This document shows, one piece after another, positions 40,510-53,829 of a DNA stretch of 64,000 bases. The stretch's first letter is position 1. Every line of letters begins with the position of its first letter. The position numbers were made by a program, and so were the translations under genes. The notes under the pieces were generated by a model. The model saw only the letters and a list, made by a program, of their open reading frames with translations. It did not search any database and was not told the origin of the DNA. Origin of the DNA: Trileptium ribeirensis (taxonomy: Eukaryota; Nematoda; Enoplea; Enoplida; Thoracostomopsidae); NCBI GenBank assembly GCA_030248225.1, contig JASANE010001664.1, forward strand, positions 1 through 64,000, written 5' to 3'.

Positions 40510-41972
40510 GATATTAAACCCGTTGATGCAATTTTTCAGGTCACCTGTACTGTAAAATTTTTTATAACATCAGCTTAGCGGTTGCAATATTATAGACAGC
40601 AATAGTAAATCTCGGCTTGATTTTGGTCTAATATGGGCCATTGTTTAACCCTAGCCGTAGAAAGGAGACCTTGAGGTAAATGGCCTTTAACAGTTTGTAC
40701 CGACAGTTAAACAAAATTGATCTTAAACATAATATCTGCCCATCCGCGAATAAGTTATATAATAGAATTTGGTTGTAAAGCGCTTGGTAACAGGCCACTT
40801 CACCAAGGAAACGTTTGCTCGACTCTTCAAGCTTTTAATACGCATATTTTGCTTGTTGCCAAACGGTACTAGGGGAAGGAATATTTGGATTTTCAGTGAC
40901 AGCCAGGCTGCATTAAGGCTCTAGATATTCGGTGGTGTCGTCAGCCACTGTTCTTGAATGCCATAAGAAATTAAATAGACTAGGTGCCGAAAATGTGCTC
41001 TGTTTGTCGTGGGTCAAGGGACACTCAGGCATTAGAGGTAATGAAATTGCAGACAGCCTTGCAAAGAAAGGTGCTTTATTGAATGTGTCTGGACCGGAAC
41101 CTTGTGTTCTAGTTTCCTCTTCTATTGTGAAGACTTCGCTGGTGCGTTCTCTGTTTGGACATTAAGCTAGACGGTGGAGAGGGGGAATTAATTGCAGGCA
41201 GACAAGGATTTTCTTTCCTGAAGTCAATTATAGGAGATCTCGCTTCTTATGGAAGCTTAGCAAAGATAGACTGCGGATTGTTATACATGTTTTAACTGGG
41301 CATAATCTTTTAAATGCCCATCTTAAGGTTATGAAACTGAGAGAAAGTAGTCTCTGCGAATACTGTCGTCAGGAAGCTGAAACGTCTGAACACTTTGTTT
41401 TCAGATGTAAAAAATGGGGGTGAAGCTAGGGAAAGGTTCTTGGGTGCTCAACAACTAGCAGTTACTAATGGTAGGACTATGTGTTTGAGTAAATTAATAG
41501 GTTTTGCGTTGCAACTCATAGGTTTGATCTAGGTTTATAAGAATTAGAATACGTTGATGCAAAGGGTCCTACTATTGGAACTGTGCAAAACTATCACACC
41601 GTTACTCAAGTCTAATAAGATATTAAACCCCTTGATGCAATTTTTCAGGTCACCTGTACTGTAAAATTTTTTATCACTTCAGCTTAGCGGTTGCCATATT
41701 ATAGACAGCAATAGTAAATCTCGGCTTGATTTTGGTCTAATATGGACCATTGTTTAACCCTAGCCGTAGAAAGGAAACTTTGAGATAAATGGCCTTTAAC
41801 AGTTTGTGCCGACAGTTAAACAAAATTGATCTTAAACATAATATCTGCCCATCCGCGAATAAGTTATATAATAGATTTTGGTTGTAAAACGCTGGGTAAC
41901 ACGCCACTTCACCAAGGAAATGTTCGCTCGACTCTTCAAGCTTTTAATACGCATATTTTACTTGTTGCCAAA
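40510..41972 (+). mobile_element. LINE 3' fragment (RNase H and zinc knuckle) between 354-base direct repeats
   Basis: Positions 40510-40863 and 41619-41972 are nearly identical direct repeats, offset 1109. Between them, IFSDSQAALRL (40889-40921) and, after a one-base shift, LCLSWVKGHSGIRGNEIADS then LAKKG (about 41000-41070) form an RNase H domain of the type carried by some non-LTR retrotransposons. Downstream, CEYCRQEAETSEHFVFRC (about 41357-41410) is the usual CCHC tail after RNase H. Frameshifts and the absence of a reverse transcriptase show a dead fragment. Confidence 0.85.
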
Positions 41973-42154
41973 AAACCTTCGGTAGGAACACGTGCACATG
42001 TTTTACAATAATTCGACAGTAACTTGAGACAAACGCTTTGATAGCTTAAGAAATAATTTGTAATGTTTGTGAATACTGAACAAAATTATTTGTTATTTAA
42101 ACAAGATATTAGCATTTCTCCAACAAATGTGTGTATTTTAACTTAGGTTACACG

Positions 42155-42375
42155 TACAGTGCTCTCCAGAAATGAAAGTCGCCTTTCGAACGAACCAACA
42201 TCGAACAGAAATCGAAGAAAAATTATTGATTCTGGAACAAACTTCGAACATATCTTGAACCGAGTTAAAAATCGCTCCCAAATTTCGATCACGTCTATAA
42301 CTAAATTCGAACAACATTTTCAGTTTATCGAACGAATAATACTCATTTCTTGCAACCTGTACACCTGTAATTTTT
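42155..42375 (+). repeat. CGAAC-rich dispersed repeat, copy 2
   Basis: Begins near CTCCAGAAATGAAAGTCG and ends near ACTCATTTCTTGCAA, so the ends are short inverted repeats of the CCAGAAATGA type. The interior (AACATCGAACAGAAATCGAA, then TTTATCGAACGAATAATACT) matches 39400-39720. A small non-autonomous element is likely. Confidence 0.55.
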
Positions 42376-42408
42376 AATTATATTTTATCATTTTATTACG
42401 CGTTGCAG

Positions 42409-42538
42409 AGTTCCGGAAAAGGAAGAAACCGGCAGCTTAGTTGTGATAACTCAAGGCCTTTATTGTATCGATACGATTGGTGGTGATGTTAACGATCGGG
42501 CCGGTCTGTATCAGTGTCATTTTTCCGGTGGAAATCAG
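42409..42538 (+). CDS. GALNT2: GALNT2-like exon k (linker and lectin alpha repeat)
   Basis: Encodes residues 313-356. After the linker VPEKEETGS comes the ricin-type alpha repeat, with Cys332-Ile-Asp334 and GLYQCHFSGGNQ ending at 356. In GALNT lectin domains the Asp after the Cys, together with the His and Asn of the CH..GGNQ stretch, forms the GalNAc site. All are present, so this repeat looks able to bind sugar. The acceptor is CGTTGCAG and the donor GTAAAC, phase 0. Confidence 0.94.
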
Positions 42539-43596
42539 GTAAACTTACCCAAAACGATTGTGAAAATTTAGTATTTCATGCATTAAAATCTTTAGACATT
42601 AACTTCTTTAACATATTCATTGGATCAGCTAACAGTACGGCGGAGTTTCAGCTGGAACTAAGGGCAATGCATATCGCACGAAATCTCGTTTAGTCGTGGT
42701 CTACCGAAATTATTCATGAAATTGAAATTAATTGAAAACCGTAAAATTGAAATCTATCAGTTTTTACTCTAATTCTGGCCGTGACATACTCTGAAATAAT
42801 TTATTTAACTCTCCTAACATCATTCCAATTACATTTTAAACATTTAGTGTTTTTGGATTGTAATTGTTTTCTTGGCTTGCAAGGTTTGATCTTACCACAT
42901 TGTCAAATTTCACATGTGTTGAGAAATAAATTTTCTTCCATCTCTTTTATTCGCGAATAAGGAAAAATAACTTTAGTTTAAATTCGAAAAAGCACCGTCA
43001 AAGAACAGACTGTGGAACTTACTGGTCAGTCCTGCATTATGCGCAAAATAAACATTTGTGTGGGTTCTTTTAGGTCTTTTTCAGTTCGGAGGAGGGGATT
43101 TGGGCCTGTAAACTTCGCTCTTTATGCGGTACGGACAACTTGTGAAAGGAAGCAAAGGTTAAAAATGATGGGCAAATTTATTTCTATTTTAAGATAATTT
43201 TGGGAAAGCACATGACAAACTTGGTTGTGCGAGCACAAGAATAAGTGGTAAAAGCTAGAAGACGCCAAGTTTATCATTTAGCATTAACGGTATGCTATTA
43301 AATGAACATATAAACTGCGCAGTATATTTTCCAAAATAAACCGGGTCTACGTAGAATTCTTTTTGGATGTGCCAGCCCTCACTTCAGCGTGGGTAGAGTC
43401 AGAATGGTTGCGAGGGTCTCTACTAGTAACGAAAACCCAAAATAACACGATAATGCAGGATTTTTGCCGCACAAGCGCATCTTAGACATTTTTGGTTTTG
43501 TAGCTTCTTTTCTAGTATGTAAAAAATGAAAAATTTTATTTTCGAAGCACAGATCAAAACATTGTCTTTTAGTTTTAATAGTTGTGATTACTGCAG
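42539..43596 (+). other. Intron between exons k and l
   Basis: A 1.06 kb intron with no recognised element, RNA or coding signal. Confidence 0.6.
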
Positions 43597-43719
43597 GAAT
43601 GGATGCTTACATCAGTCAACGGTTTTCTGAAACATGCCACGGGTGTTTGCTTAGGTCTAAAAAGTCTTCGCGATCCAATTGTACTACTACAGCGTTGTGA
43701 TACTAAAAGTACATACCAG
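43597..43719 (+). CDS. GALNT2: GALNT2-like exon l (lectin beta repeat)
   Basis: Encodes residues 357-397, starting EWMLTSVNGFLKHATGVCLG and ending LLQRCDTKSTYQ. The first two residues complete the QEW signature of the alpha repeat. The beta repeat has Cys-Leu-Gly where sugar-binding repeats have Cys-Leu-Asp, so it probably does not bind GalNAc. The acceptor is ATTACTGCAG and the donor GTAAGC, phase 0 on both sides. Confidence 0.94.
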
Positions 43720-44449
43720 GTAAGCACCGTTTGCTGTGTTTTCCAGAATGGTAACGCCTGAACTTGTGCTCTGTGATAATTTATCATACCTAAATTATCG
43801 ACGTAGAAACGGAGCAACCGTTGTTCCTAATATATTATCGTATTTGGTTTAGTCACCTGTAACAGGAATTGACCACCCTAAAACTTCCGAGAACCCTGAA
43901 ACCTCATAATCCTGACCTGTCATGAGTTAAAGAACGCCACCATCGTTTTCTGCGTTATACATCATAGATCCCTATAATAACTTATCTATAGGCCGAGAAT
44001 ACAGCGCATAACCAAGATAGTGATGACGACAGGTTAAATTCTTTCCGTAAATCTCGTTCGTCGACACTCTACGATAAACCATTTGACAACCCTTGAAATG
44101 TTATGATACACTTAAGTTGCATTCTGCAATGACTACACCAATGTTTTCAACGTACCAAAAACAGTAACTCAGATTTTTCTGTATTCCTTAGAAGCAATTA
44201 ATATAAGGCAACTACTGAAGTGACAGCGTATGCTGGCAATAGGACTTGAACCCATTGGAAACCACTGAAACAGCAGGAAATATTTAACATTGACTGTTGT
44301 GATAACCAAGCTGTAAAAAAATTTTGTGTTCAGCGTACCGAAAAATCTATTGTATTATATAGACCATTCCTGATGCCTGGAAGCAATATACAGCCAAAGG
44401 AAGATAGGTCGTATTCTAAAAAATGATGTTCGTTACACCGTAAAACCCT

Positions 44450-45040
44450 TGAAACCCTGAAAAGATGTAAGTCAAGTTGGATTAGATTACAAAAGATATA
44501 ATATAGTCACGTTGTACTCTAGATTACAAAACCATCGTATTCAGCATGATTTATAACATTAAAAAGGACTTGATTGGTGGTACACACGCAATAGCACGCT
44601 CATATTATGTGAAACATCGATATTCGTACATAGCAACGGTTCCACGAACCATATTCAAGGCCACAGCGGCCCAGCGAGTGGTACCACAAAGAGTTGTCTT
44701 CCGCATAGTCGTAGGTCTCTTTGATTGACTCCGGGTAGTGGTCTCGTTTTTATAATTTTCGTATTGATCCCTCAGCCGCGATATTATGACTTGAGAAACC
44801 GCGATACGTTTGCTGGCAAAAGCCTTAAAACCAGGTTTCGCCCATTTTGACTGGGAAGATGTGGTCGGTGCGTTCAACTAAAAAATACATCTTCATTACT
44901 TTTGTTATCGAACTCGACAAAATTGTCGAAATCCATGCACCGAAGTTGAGTTAATTTACACCGACAGACAAAAAAGCAAATTTTCACGATTTATCTTGTA
45001 GCGCTCTCAGTGGAAACTCCGTTCGCTTCGCCCTCTTTGT
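44450..45040 (+). repeat. Dispersed repeat, copy 1 (related to 47160-47650)
   Basis: Shares with 47160-47650, in order: ACATGAAAAGAT-type start, GATTACAAAACCAT, AGTGGT.CCACAAA, TTCAACTAAA, and GTGGAAACTCCG near the end. Diverged, no frame. Confidence 0.55.
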
Positions 45041-45218
45041 TTCAATTATTAAACATTGAAATTGAAGTTATATGACTATAAAATTATATTGACTAATATT
45101 CTTGATCTACATAAAATGAGAGAGACGGATTCAATTATTAAACATTGAAATTGAAGTTATATGACTATAAAATTATATTGACTAATATTCTTGATCTACA
45201 TAAAATGAGAGAGACGGA
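45041..45218 (+). repeat. Perfect 89-base tandem duplication
   Basis: 45041-45129 and 45130-45218 are identical by eye, beginning TTCAATTATTAAACATTGAA and ending GAGAGAGACGGA. The lack of any difference means a very recent duplication or an assembly slip. Confidence 0.9.
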
Positions 45219-47159
45219 ATTATCAAGCATGTCCACAACGCGAAAAATTTAGACCAGGCGACAAACTATAAAAGGTGTCGGAAAAAGATGTCTTTTATCA
45301 CACGAGGTCACCACTGTAAGTTAAAATTTGGTGTTACCTTATAATGATGTGATATTTGTCAACAATAATGAACGCATGTAATGAAGCTGGATGCAGCAGA
45401 CGTTTCTGCATATGCGGTTGTTAGTCGATGTTACAAGTATTGTGTTGTTACATTTTCATCTTGATATAGATGTTGAAGGTCATATTATATACATATTATT
45501 TAGCTTACATGTGTGATTGCTACATGTGTGACATGCTTACATATATGTGTGTTTCTACGGATAGCGCCGAAATTGTAACATATTTTTGAAAAATAGAGAA
45601 AAATTGAAAATACACATATTTAAAAAAATCATTACGATGTCAGTATGTTTCGGGTAACACGGACAATTGTTATAGTAATTCGTTTTTCCTGTTATTAACA
45701 TAAGCATTTAACATAATATGCTTAAAGCCAACCATCTATTACAATTATTATTTTCGCACATTTTCGAGTTTTTATTCACAGTTTTTGCACTGTTATTGTA
45801 ATATACATTATAGCAAATTTGGCGTTTAAACAATATGGGGATTATGGGAATAATATTTAATTTTTTTTTTGCTAATATGTTTTAGTTGAAAATATAATTT
45901 GTGTTTTATGACGCCGAATATACATATTTTCTCTGTTTATTACCGTTAAAACATTATCACAGAATGTTTTTACACAGCTTTGACGATGCAAAATAAATTG
46001 GAAACAATATTAGAGAATTTTATATTATTATACATTAAGATATTTTTTGCTTAAGATAATATTAATCAGAAGGCTGTCGGTTTTAAATATTTTGCTATTT
46101 TTGTTCTACATTGTCCTGGCTTGCCTCTGATGTTACGTTACAAAACCATCGTGCTGTAGCAGTTGTCGTTCTTTGATTAAGCACTTTAATACAGAATGTT
46201 TCTGTACATTTGTGGGGTTAAAATTTACTATATACAATTACAAATAAATTACTGTGCAACCCATTTTTTAAACTTAACTGTGAAGCGGGAGGTGAAAAAT
46301 ATTAATAAAAATATAATGATAGTAATAATTAATTATTGCCACATCGTTAAACTGATAACAGGTTCTTGCCGGGTGTGGCATAATGCGTACAACTGCACTT
46401 TTGCGCACAATGGTGTCTATAAATTATATCTATAATCATATAAAAATATTGTTCTATTGAACCTTTCGAGCCGTGGACAATGCAAGAACCATAATAATTT
46501 GCAGCTTCTTAGAAAGAACCACGGCGCCGATGCAGGACAGATATTATGATATCTGTTGCAATGCGATATCGTAGGACTGTGCAAAAATAATGTACTGTTT
46601 GTTTGATCTTCGTTCGAACATGAAGTTTGGGGAAATTTTTAGGTTCGAAAACTGTCATAAAATTATATACGCTATTATTTCAGATTGAGGGTGAAACGGA
46701 GCGATTGTGGTTTCATGTATAAGCTGTTATTACGTGTAATCACATCTAGCATGCTTTCTGTTTAATGTATATACACGATGAAACATGTGGAACCGTAAAC
46801 CCGTTGCAAACCCTAAAACATCATCGCGCTTAAACATTTCAAAACAATAAGACGTATGAAATAGTCGTGTTGGCTTATAGATAACCAATCCATTATATTC
46901 ATCGTTCCTTGTACTTTAACCGAATTCTGAAGACAGACTGTATTCTGAAAATCGCGTTCACTGGCGTTACGCCCACAGAAAACCTTTGAAAAAGTTTATG
47001 AAATATTCGAGCTGTTTTCTAGATAACAAATTCATCTAACCCAGCCTTCAAAAATATCTCATATAGTTTTCGGTGCCCTGCATTCAATACATAAGCGAAT
47101 ATAAGTACAATAGACTAATTTTTGGGAATCGGGTTCGTCGACAATAAAGCATTTGAAAG

Positions 47160-47650
47160 CACATGAAAAGATATATTATAATCAACCTGGACTTTAGATA
47201 ACAAAGCCATTGTATGCAGCGTTCTTTATAACCTAATCTCGCTGAAAAGCAAAACACTCAATGACATGCCGAAGTTGAAAAATCGATATTTTAGGCAGTG
47301 TCAACAAATCTTATTCTGGAACGGCACAGGAAGTGGTCCCACAAAAAGTGTCGGTCAGCAAATTTGTGGATCCGGCAGAAAGGGAGGGTTCTAACATGGT
47401 TGTATCTGTTTTTCGACGCCTTGCAAGATTTGACACGCAACTCTGAAACATTTGGTTTTTTTTGCCAAATTGACCAAGTTGGGCTCTGTGCTCTTCGTAT
47501 TCAACTAAAGTTCTCTTCGTTACAAAAAGTTTATCAAAATCCATTCATCCTAGGATGAGTTATGACAACGGCAGATAAAAAGAAATTTTCACAATTTTCC
47601 TCCTGGCGTCCTTAGTGGAAACTCCGCTTGCTTCGCTAGCTCCGTTTCGA
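47160..47650 (+). repeat. Dispersed repeat, copy 2 (related to 44450-45040)
   Basis: Direct-orientation relative of 44450-45040, ending with CTTAGTGGAAACTCCGCTTG. Two overlapping open frames here on opposite strands are not conserved between the copies. Confidence 0.55.
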
Positions 47651-48384
47651 TAAAGCCTTTTCCACTCGTAGTATACAGATCACATTGGGTCCAAATTTTT
47701 AGGCCCGACCCGACAATTTTGAGACCCAGCACGGCCAGATCTGCAGTGTCTCAAGATATATTGTATATGTTAAGCAAAAAATGTCCGGAATGAAAACTGT
47801 AAAAGATGTTAGCTATATGTATTCGCTTTCCAGTAAATTTTGCGCAGTACTTATGTTTATAGCATACGTATTAATGGAGCATTGTCATTGATCACAGTTG
47901 TCTACGCTTATGTTTGGATTGTACGAAATTTTGGACCCAGGTCGAACGTGGTATACGGCGACACTAATTGGGTCCATCGCTGTACCCAAAATTGGATCTG
48001 AATCTGGTCTTTGAAAAGATGCGAACCAACTGCGGTATATGGTGCGCATATTTTTGTTTTGCCCTTATTTTTTTGTGTATCCACCAGATTTAAGCAAACA
48101 CAGAATTTCAGATACAGTAAGTTCCAAGGATTTTTTATAAACTTTTCCGCTCGGTAGCTCAGGTCCTAACATACTTTTGGCGAACTGGCGCCCCCCCCCC
48201 AAGCTCATGCTAGCCCTCTTACAATTTTATATAATGGTACACATGTACAATCCTCTTGACAATAAATGTAGATGACGAATAAGGGTGCAAGTGGCAGTGA
48301 AAATTTTGTTGCAACCATGTTGCTGCTAAAAGCTGTTTTATACTATTATTATAGGCCTAGTCAGGGACTACGGGGTCTTTTAGG

Positions 48385-48600
48385 TTTTCCCCCAACCGGA
48401 ATTTCGTCAATTTTGAAGTTACAGATAAAATTTTGGTACCAATCGATTCAGCTCAATGAGATGGTTCAGAAAATACAAATTTTACCCACATCCCTGACAA
48501 TTTTTTCAATTTTTTGAGGTCCCAATGGTCCCCTTGGATAAAATGGTACCAAAATTTTATCTGTACCTTCAAAATTGACGAAATTCAGGCGGGGGGGGGG
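48385..48600. repeat. Fold-back element with about 46-base inverted arms
   Basis: 48399-48442 (from GGAATTTCGTCAATTTTGAA to TTTTGGTACCA) is inverted at 48544-48590 (from TGGTACCAAAATTTTATCTG to ATTGACGAAATTC), with only a few differences. A C run lies outside the left arm and a G run outside the right, so the pairing continues. The loop is about 100 bases. Probably a small non-autonomous element. Confidence 0.8.
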
Positions 48601-51600
48601 ATAACCGAAGGCTCGGACTACGTTTGGGAGGTGTCTAGTAGTTACTAATGGCCGTTATTCGTAGTGTTAGTTAAGAGTTTTTATTATCCAGAGTCATTAT
48701 TGGGAGGAGCCTAGCCTCCCTTTTTTTCTACGTTCCTGATTTTAGCAGATAAAGGGTAATGCCAATGTCTTTCCTCAATGTTGAACACACTTTCATTCCA
48801 TCCTGCGGTAGTCAACATCGTATATACATATATGTAGCTTACACGTTTATATCGTAACCTTGTTGTGCTGCTTGCGTTCTCTCCGGTTATTTAAAGACCC
48901 GAAAACAATCTTAATAATAATACTAAATTCGAAACGTGATTGGCGGCAGTTGGATATTCGGTGTCAGGAACTCGGAAATAATTTTAATTTATTTTTATTA
49001 TTAATGATTGACAGCAGACACTGTGCAGCAATTTTCATTCTTCATCGATGTCTTTCTTATTTTTTTCTGAGCCCTGTACAAAGGATTGCGCTCGTCTTTA
49101 TTAGTGTCTTCATCGACAGAAAAATTTTGTTGTGACTGATGAGAATTTTAGCAGAGTGGAACGCTTTAGGTTTAAGATCAAAAGGGAAATTGTACAATGT
49201 GATCGGAGTCTTAAAAATAATCGGAATGTGTTCGATATATATGCTATATTATGTATATATACGTAAATTATGTTCTGTGTTGTATGTATATATATATAAA
49301 CTATGTATATAATTATTGTATTACGTGAGCAATGGTTACACGACCATTATAGCCACGACACAAATTTTTCCTTTACTAGTGACGGCAAATATGAGATAGT
49401 TTTCTGCTGCCGGTTTATAGCTTGCGCATTTATCATGAACGCGACTTTACAATCAGTAGAAATCAGTAGTGTTTTTGAGCCTAAACATATTTATATATTT
49501 AAATTAATTTATAATTTAATAATAATTCAAAGTCTATAATGTAATATGGTATAAGTCCATGAGTTACGGTACCTCCAGCAATGACTGTCAGTCGCTCGTG
49601 GCTCGATCGAAGGAAATTTTGTTTTAAACTGAAATTTTGTTATTTTAATTCTTTCGAAAACCGAGATACCCACTCGCGGGTTGCTCGATTCTCGCTAGTC
49701 CGAAAAGACATCCAGTTCGGGTGATAGGTTTCCCAATTTTGTCAGCCTAGGTGAAGTACATGGTTCCGGTGGAGGGGCCGGCTAATTTTTGGGAATGTAT
49801 GTTATATTTTTCATAGCCGCAAAAACAGCTTAATGGTAACGAAATGTATTATATATGAAAAATACAAACGATAATTTCAAAAAAAATTTTGCGACGGGTA
49901 AGAGGCGTTGGGAGCTAATATGGCTAAGAGGATTTCCAACCCTCCTGGGGACATCTATGAGTATTGTCTATAGTTATTAGTGGCTAGAATTGATTTGTCT
50001 AATTCTCAAATAATTGTTACATTTATAAAAGCCAAGTAACTTTTGTTAAACATTAAATATTAACGTAAATGCTGAAGCACGGCTAATTCAATCTCGTTTT
50101 AGGATAGTTGAATAAGCGTAGCGTAGCTGGCGAAAATTATTTTTCATGACTATTAGGGCTTCGTCGATATTGAAAAAATACCGATAGCCGATACCGATAT
50201 TAGAATTCCGATATTGTTATTCGCTATTTGCATTGAACAACATACATGTATACGCGATAGTAGTGGTGTGAAGTTATACCCGAAACCGACCGGGCTAACT
50301 TAACCGAACCGAATATTTCGGGGTGGACCGGATAGGATTGCCGATTTCCAAAAAAGGCGTTTGAGGACACAAAGTTAAGATAAATGAAATACAAACAAAC
50401 AAACAAACATGTTTATTGTATGTGTAACTAAATTATTGCGTATCGTTACGATAATACACATTGGTCAGTATTGAAGGTTTGGTTATGCATTCTTATTTGC
50501 GAAGATTGTTTAGCAACAACTCCGAACTTGTATGTGGTCGGTAAACCGAAGACGAAGCAAACATAAGCTATTCAGGCTCGACTTTAGTTTGAGGCAAAAA
50601 GTTTCCTCAACGCTATACAAAACGCACAGTGTTTATGAAAGGGTTCATCAAGTTTAGTCCACCGGTTAAGATAATCCTCATTTCATAAAAGGGCTAAGAG
50701 ATTAATGGGGACATCGTCATGATTATACTTTTCGAATAAAAATTGTATAAAGAAAATCGACTGCAGACTGGTATAAAGAAATTATGAGTTTTGCTTCTAG
50801 CACCCCAATGGAATCTTCGCACATTTCGCTTCGTTTGAATTATACACAGGTCTAACCCATAATCAGCGCATATTTTTGTTGTTATCGTCCGTGATATATA
50901 TATATAACAAGATAGCCTAATTGGTTGAAATTTCGCACTGACGAGCATCGTATATTGTCACCCCCAGGAGTAACATAGATCCCATACACTAGGTAATAAG
51001 CGATCAAGAACAAGGTATTTGGTAGCAAACTGTCGTGGCGTTGCTGATACCAGCTGCATCACTTGAAGCTTTGACGGTATTTGGTTTTAATTTTTTAAGC
51101 ACATAGCATTCATAATTATCCTAACACCACCTATGCTAAGGCATAAAGTGTCCAAAATTCCCACTTTGTTCTTAAATCATTGTAAATTTCATTATTACTT
51201 AAGACTTGGCAAGTTATGATATTAATTGCTTATGGCTCGTATACTCCTCACGGTTAACTGCAATTTCCAGATTTTCATATAGAATGAAAGTACGAAAACA
51301 CTTCTGTGTCTAAATTCAGTGTACTTGTTTCTGATGTTGTGTCTTCGTAATTATAATTAGCCAACACGTTTAAAGTTCAATAGTAAATGGTTTGCTTATA
51401 TTAAGCACTAATTGGACATTGGATTCAGTTGAACAGATTTTTGTTTATGAGTTGGATAAATTGGTTAGCTGATAAAGCGAGGTTCCTCAACTCAACGGTC
51501 TCAGTGGAACATCGACTTAGCTTTATGTTTAAATTTCGACGATCCAATGTAGCTACATTAAAAAATACAGCCTTTAAACATTAAACAATACTGAAGCTGT

Positions 51601-52124
51601 TCCATACGTTGTTCCAGTCCAGCCAAAGTTCAGCGGCATTTTGAAAAATCTTTAACATTAACTTGACCTTAACAAACTAATATTCGAGGCTACCAAATCC
51701 TGGAGTGCTTTTATTTGAAGGGGATTTGTATCTGAACTATACGGAATGTCCGTTTCTGGAGGAGCTTTGTAAATTGAGATAGAGTTGGAGATATACTGTA
51801 GTTGATTGTGGTGTAGGTTAAGTGTTTGTTGGTTTTTAGTTTGTTTTGCCGCTTTTCTAATTGTTTTTAAGCGCGGAAATTCTTGGTTCTCTCTAGTTGT
51901 TGCTCCTCGGTCTCTTACTAACCATAAATCGAGGCTCACCTACACTCACCACTCTTATATGGTCATTTGCGGCAAAGTGGTGTTGAGTTACTGATCCATA
52001 ACGGTGGCGCCAGCAGGATTGCTCGAGCCAGTTGCCTCAACTGCAAAATCTTTCAGCCCTGATACGGGGCGTACAGAATTGGTTGTTGTTATTGCATTGT
52101 ATCAAGTATTTGCTGTTACATATC

Positions 52125-53500
52125 CATTGCTTCCGTAACCTCACCAGAAACTTGAGTAGTGGAACTGCTTGGAACTGTCATCCTTGGCGTTATGAAGATT
52201 TAACTTACGTATACATTTTCCAGCTATGATACAAAAATTTTAGTAGGCGGCTTTATGGTTGGACTAAGTTTATTCAAGAAACAATAGTACTGTGGGCATA
52301 TTACAGGGTATGATGACCATCACAGTCCTTAGGCTCATCATATCGCACAAATCTCCAACCCGTCCTCCACAGATTTTAAGTTAGAAGGATGGGGGTTTGT
52401 GAGGTGGCTATCGGTGTCGGGCTCAAGCCATATATACTCATGGCTGTCATTGTGGAACTTCACGCATCTTCGTGATTTTCTAGGTAATTGCAATTTTTTC
52501 TAGCGTATACGATAACAAAATCGGTATTTTTGATGCTTCAACAATGCCTTACGGATCCCGACGTTGCGAATATCGGCCGATCCCGATAATTTAATCGGCC
52601 AAACCCTAGTAATTACTGAATGAGCATGATTAGATGTTATATGTACTATGTACATACATATATGTTGGCATCTGCAGTTTTGGAATTAATTGTTTACGGC
52701 ACATTTTGCAAAAATCGGTACATGTATATCTACTGTTTGTATATGTATCAATCCTCCTCTAGTTTCGTGTGTATGAAAGCAAATTGGCAGGCCCGATACT
52801 GGGCATGGACTCATTGCTTCCGTAACCTCACCAGAAACTTGAGTAGTGGAACTACTTGGAACTGTCATCCTTGGCGTTATGAAGATTTAACTTATGTATA
52901 CATTTTCCAGCTATGATACAAAAATTTTAGTAGGCGGCTTTATGGTTGGACTAAGTTTATTCAAGAAACAATAGTACTGTGGGCATATTACAGGGTATGA
53001 TGACCATCATAGTCCTTAGGCTCATCATATCGCACAAATCTCCAACCCGTCCTCCACAGATTTTAAGTTAGAAGGATGGGGGTTTGTGAGGTGGCTATCG
53101 GTGTCGGGCTCAAGCCATATATACTCATGGCTGTCATTGTGGAACTTCACGCATCTTCGTGATTTTCTTGGTAATTTCAATTTTTTCTAGCGTATACGAT
53201 AACAAAATCGGTATTTTTGATGCTTCAACAATGCCTTACGGATCCCGACGTTGCGAATATCGGCCGATCCCGATACTTTAATCGGCCAAACCCTAGTAAT
53301 TACTGAATGAGCATGATTAGATGTTATATGTACTATGTACATACATATATGTTGGCATCTGCAGTTTTGGAATTAATTGTTTACGGCACATTTTGCAAAA
53401 ATCGGTACATGTATATGTACTGTTTGTATATGTATCAATCCTCCTCTAGTTTCGTGTGTGTATGAAAGCAAATTGGCAGGCCCGATACTGGGCATGGACT
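52125..53500 (+). repeat. Tandem duplication of a 687-689 base unit
   Basis: Copy 1 is 52125-52811 and copy 2 is 52812-53500, both starting CATTGCTTCCGTAACCTC. I count about eight differences, mostly single bases plus one extra TG. A third start (CATTG) follows at 53501 but does not continue. The unit has no gene; its matching open frames are chance frames copied with it. Confidence 0.93.
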
Positions 53501-53829
53501 CATTGTACGGTCGGCGTGCGTTGGTCGTTAGATATATATACTTTCTCATATATCAATTGTGTAGTTCAACAGTAAATATTTTAGAGAAAGTGTTCTTTAT
53601 TTTTTCGGAATCGAGTTTAACTGTTCACATAAATTTTAGAGCCATTTTCATACTGTATTGTCAAATTTTAACTTTTTCACTGAAAACTTTCCTTGTCAAT
53701 TTTATGACTGCGGCAATGGGATGCTTATAAATATTTTCGTTGGGCTTTGATGGACAAAATTAGTTTATGGGCAATATTACAATGCAATATGCGATTGCCG
53801 TTATTTAAGCGATGCTATTTTCATTTCAG

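Larger units (their letters stand above)
38460..42408 (+). other. Intron between exons j and k
   Basis: A 3.9 kb intron with two copies of a CGAAC-rich repeat (39400-39720 and 42155-42375) flanking the 354-base direct repeats and LINE fragment at 40510-41972. The rest is unremarkable. Confidence 0.6.
43720..53829 (+). other. Intron between exon l and the last exon (10.1 kb)
   Basis: The longest intron in the window. It holds related blocks at 44450-45040 and 47160-47650, a perfect 89-base tandem pair (45041-45218), a fold-back (48385-48600), and a nearly identical tandem pair of about 688 bases (52125-53500). 45220-47150 and 48640-52120 show AT-rich DNA with TA-rich microsatellites near 49260-49315 and an AAAC run near 50395, but no gene. 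Confidence 0.6.

Noticed and set aside
40510..41972. LTR retrotransposon with 354-base LTRs
   Set aside because: The internal protein is RNase H plus CCHC of non-LTR type, with no integrase, protease or primer-binding site. The repeat also appears to include LINE-like coding sequence.
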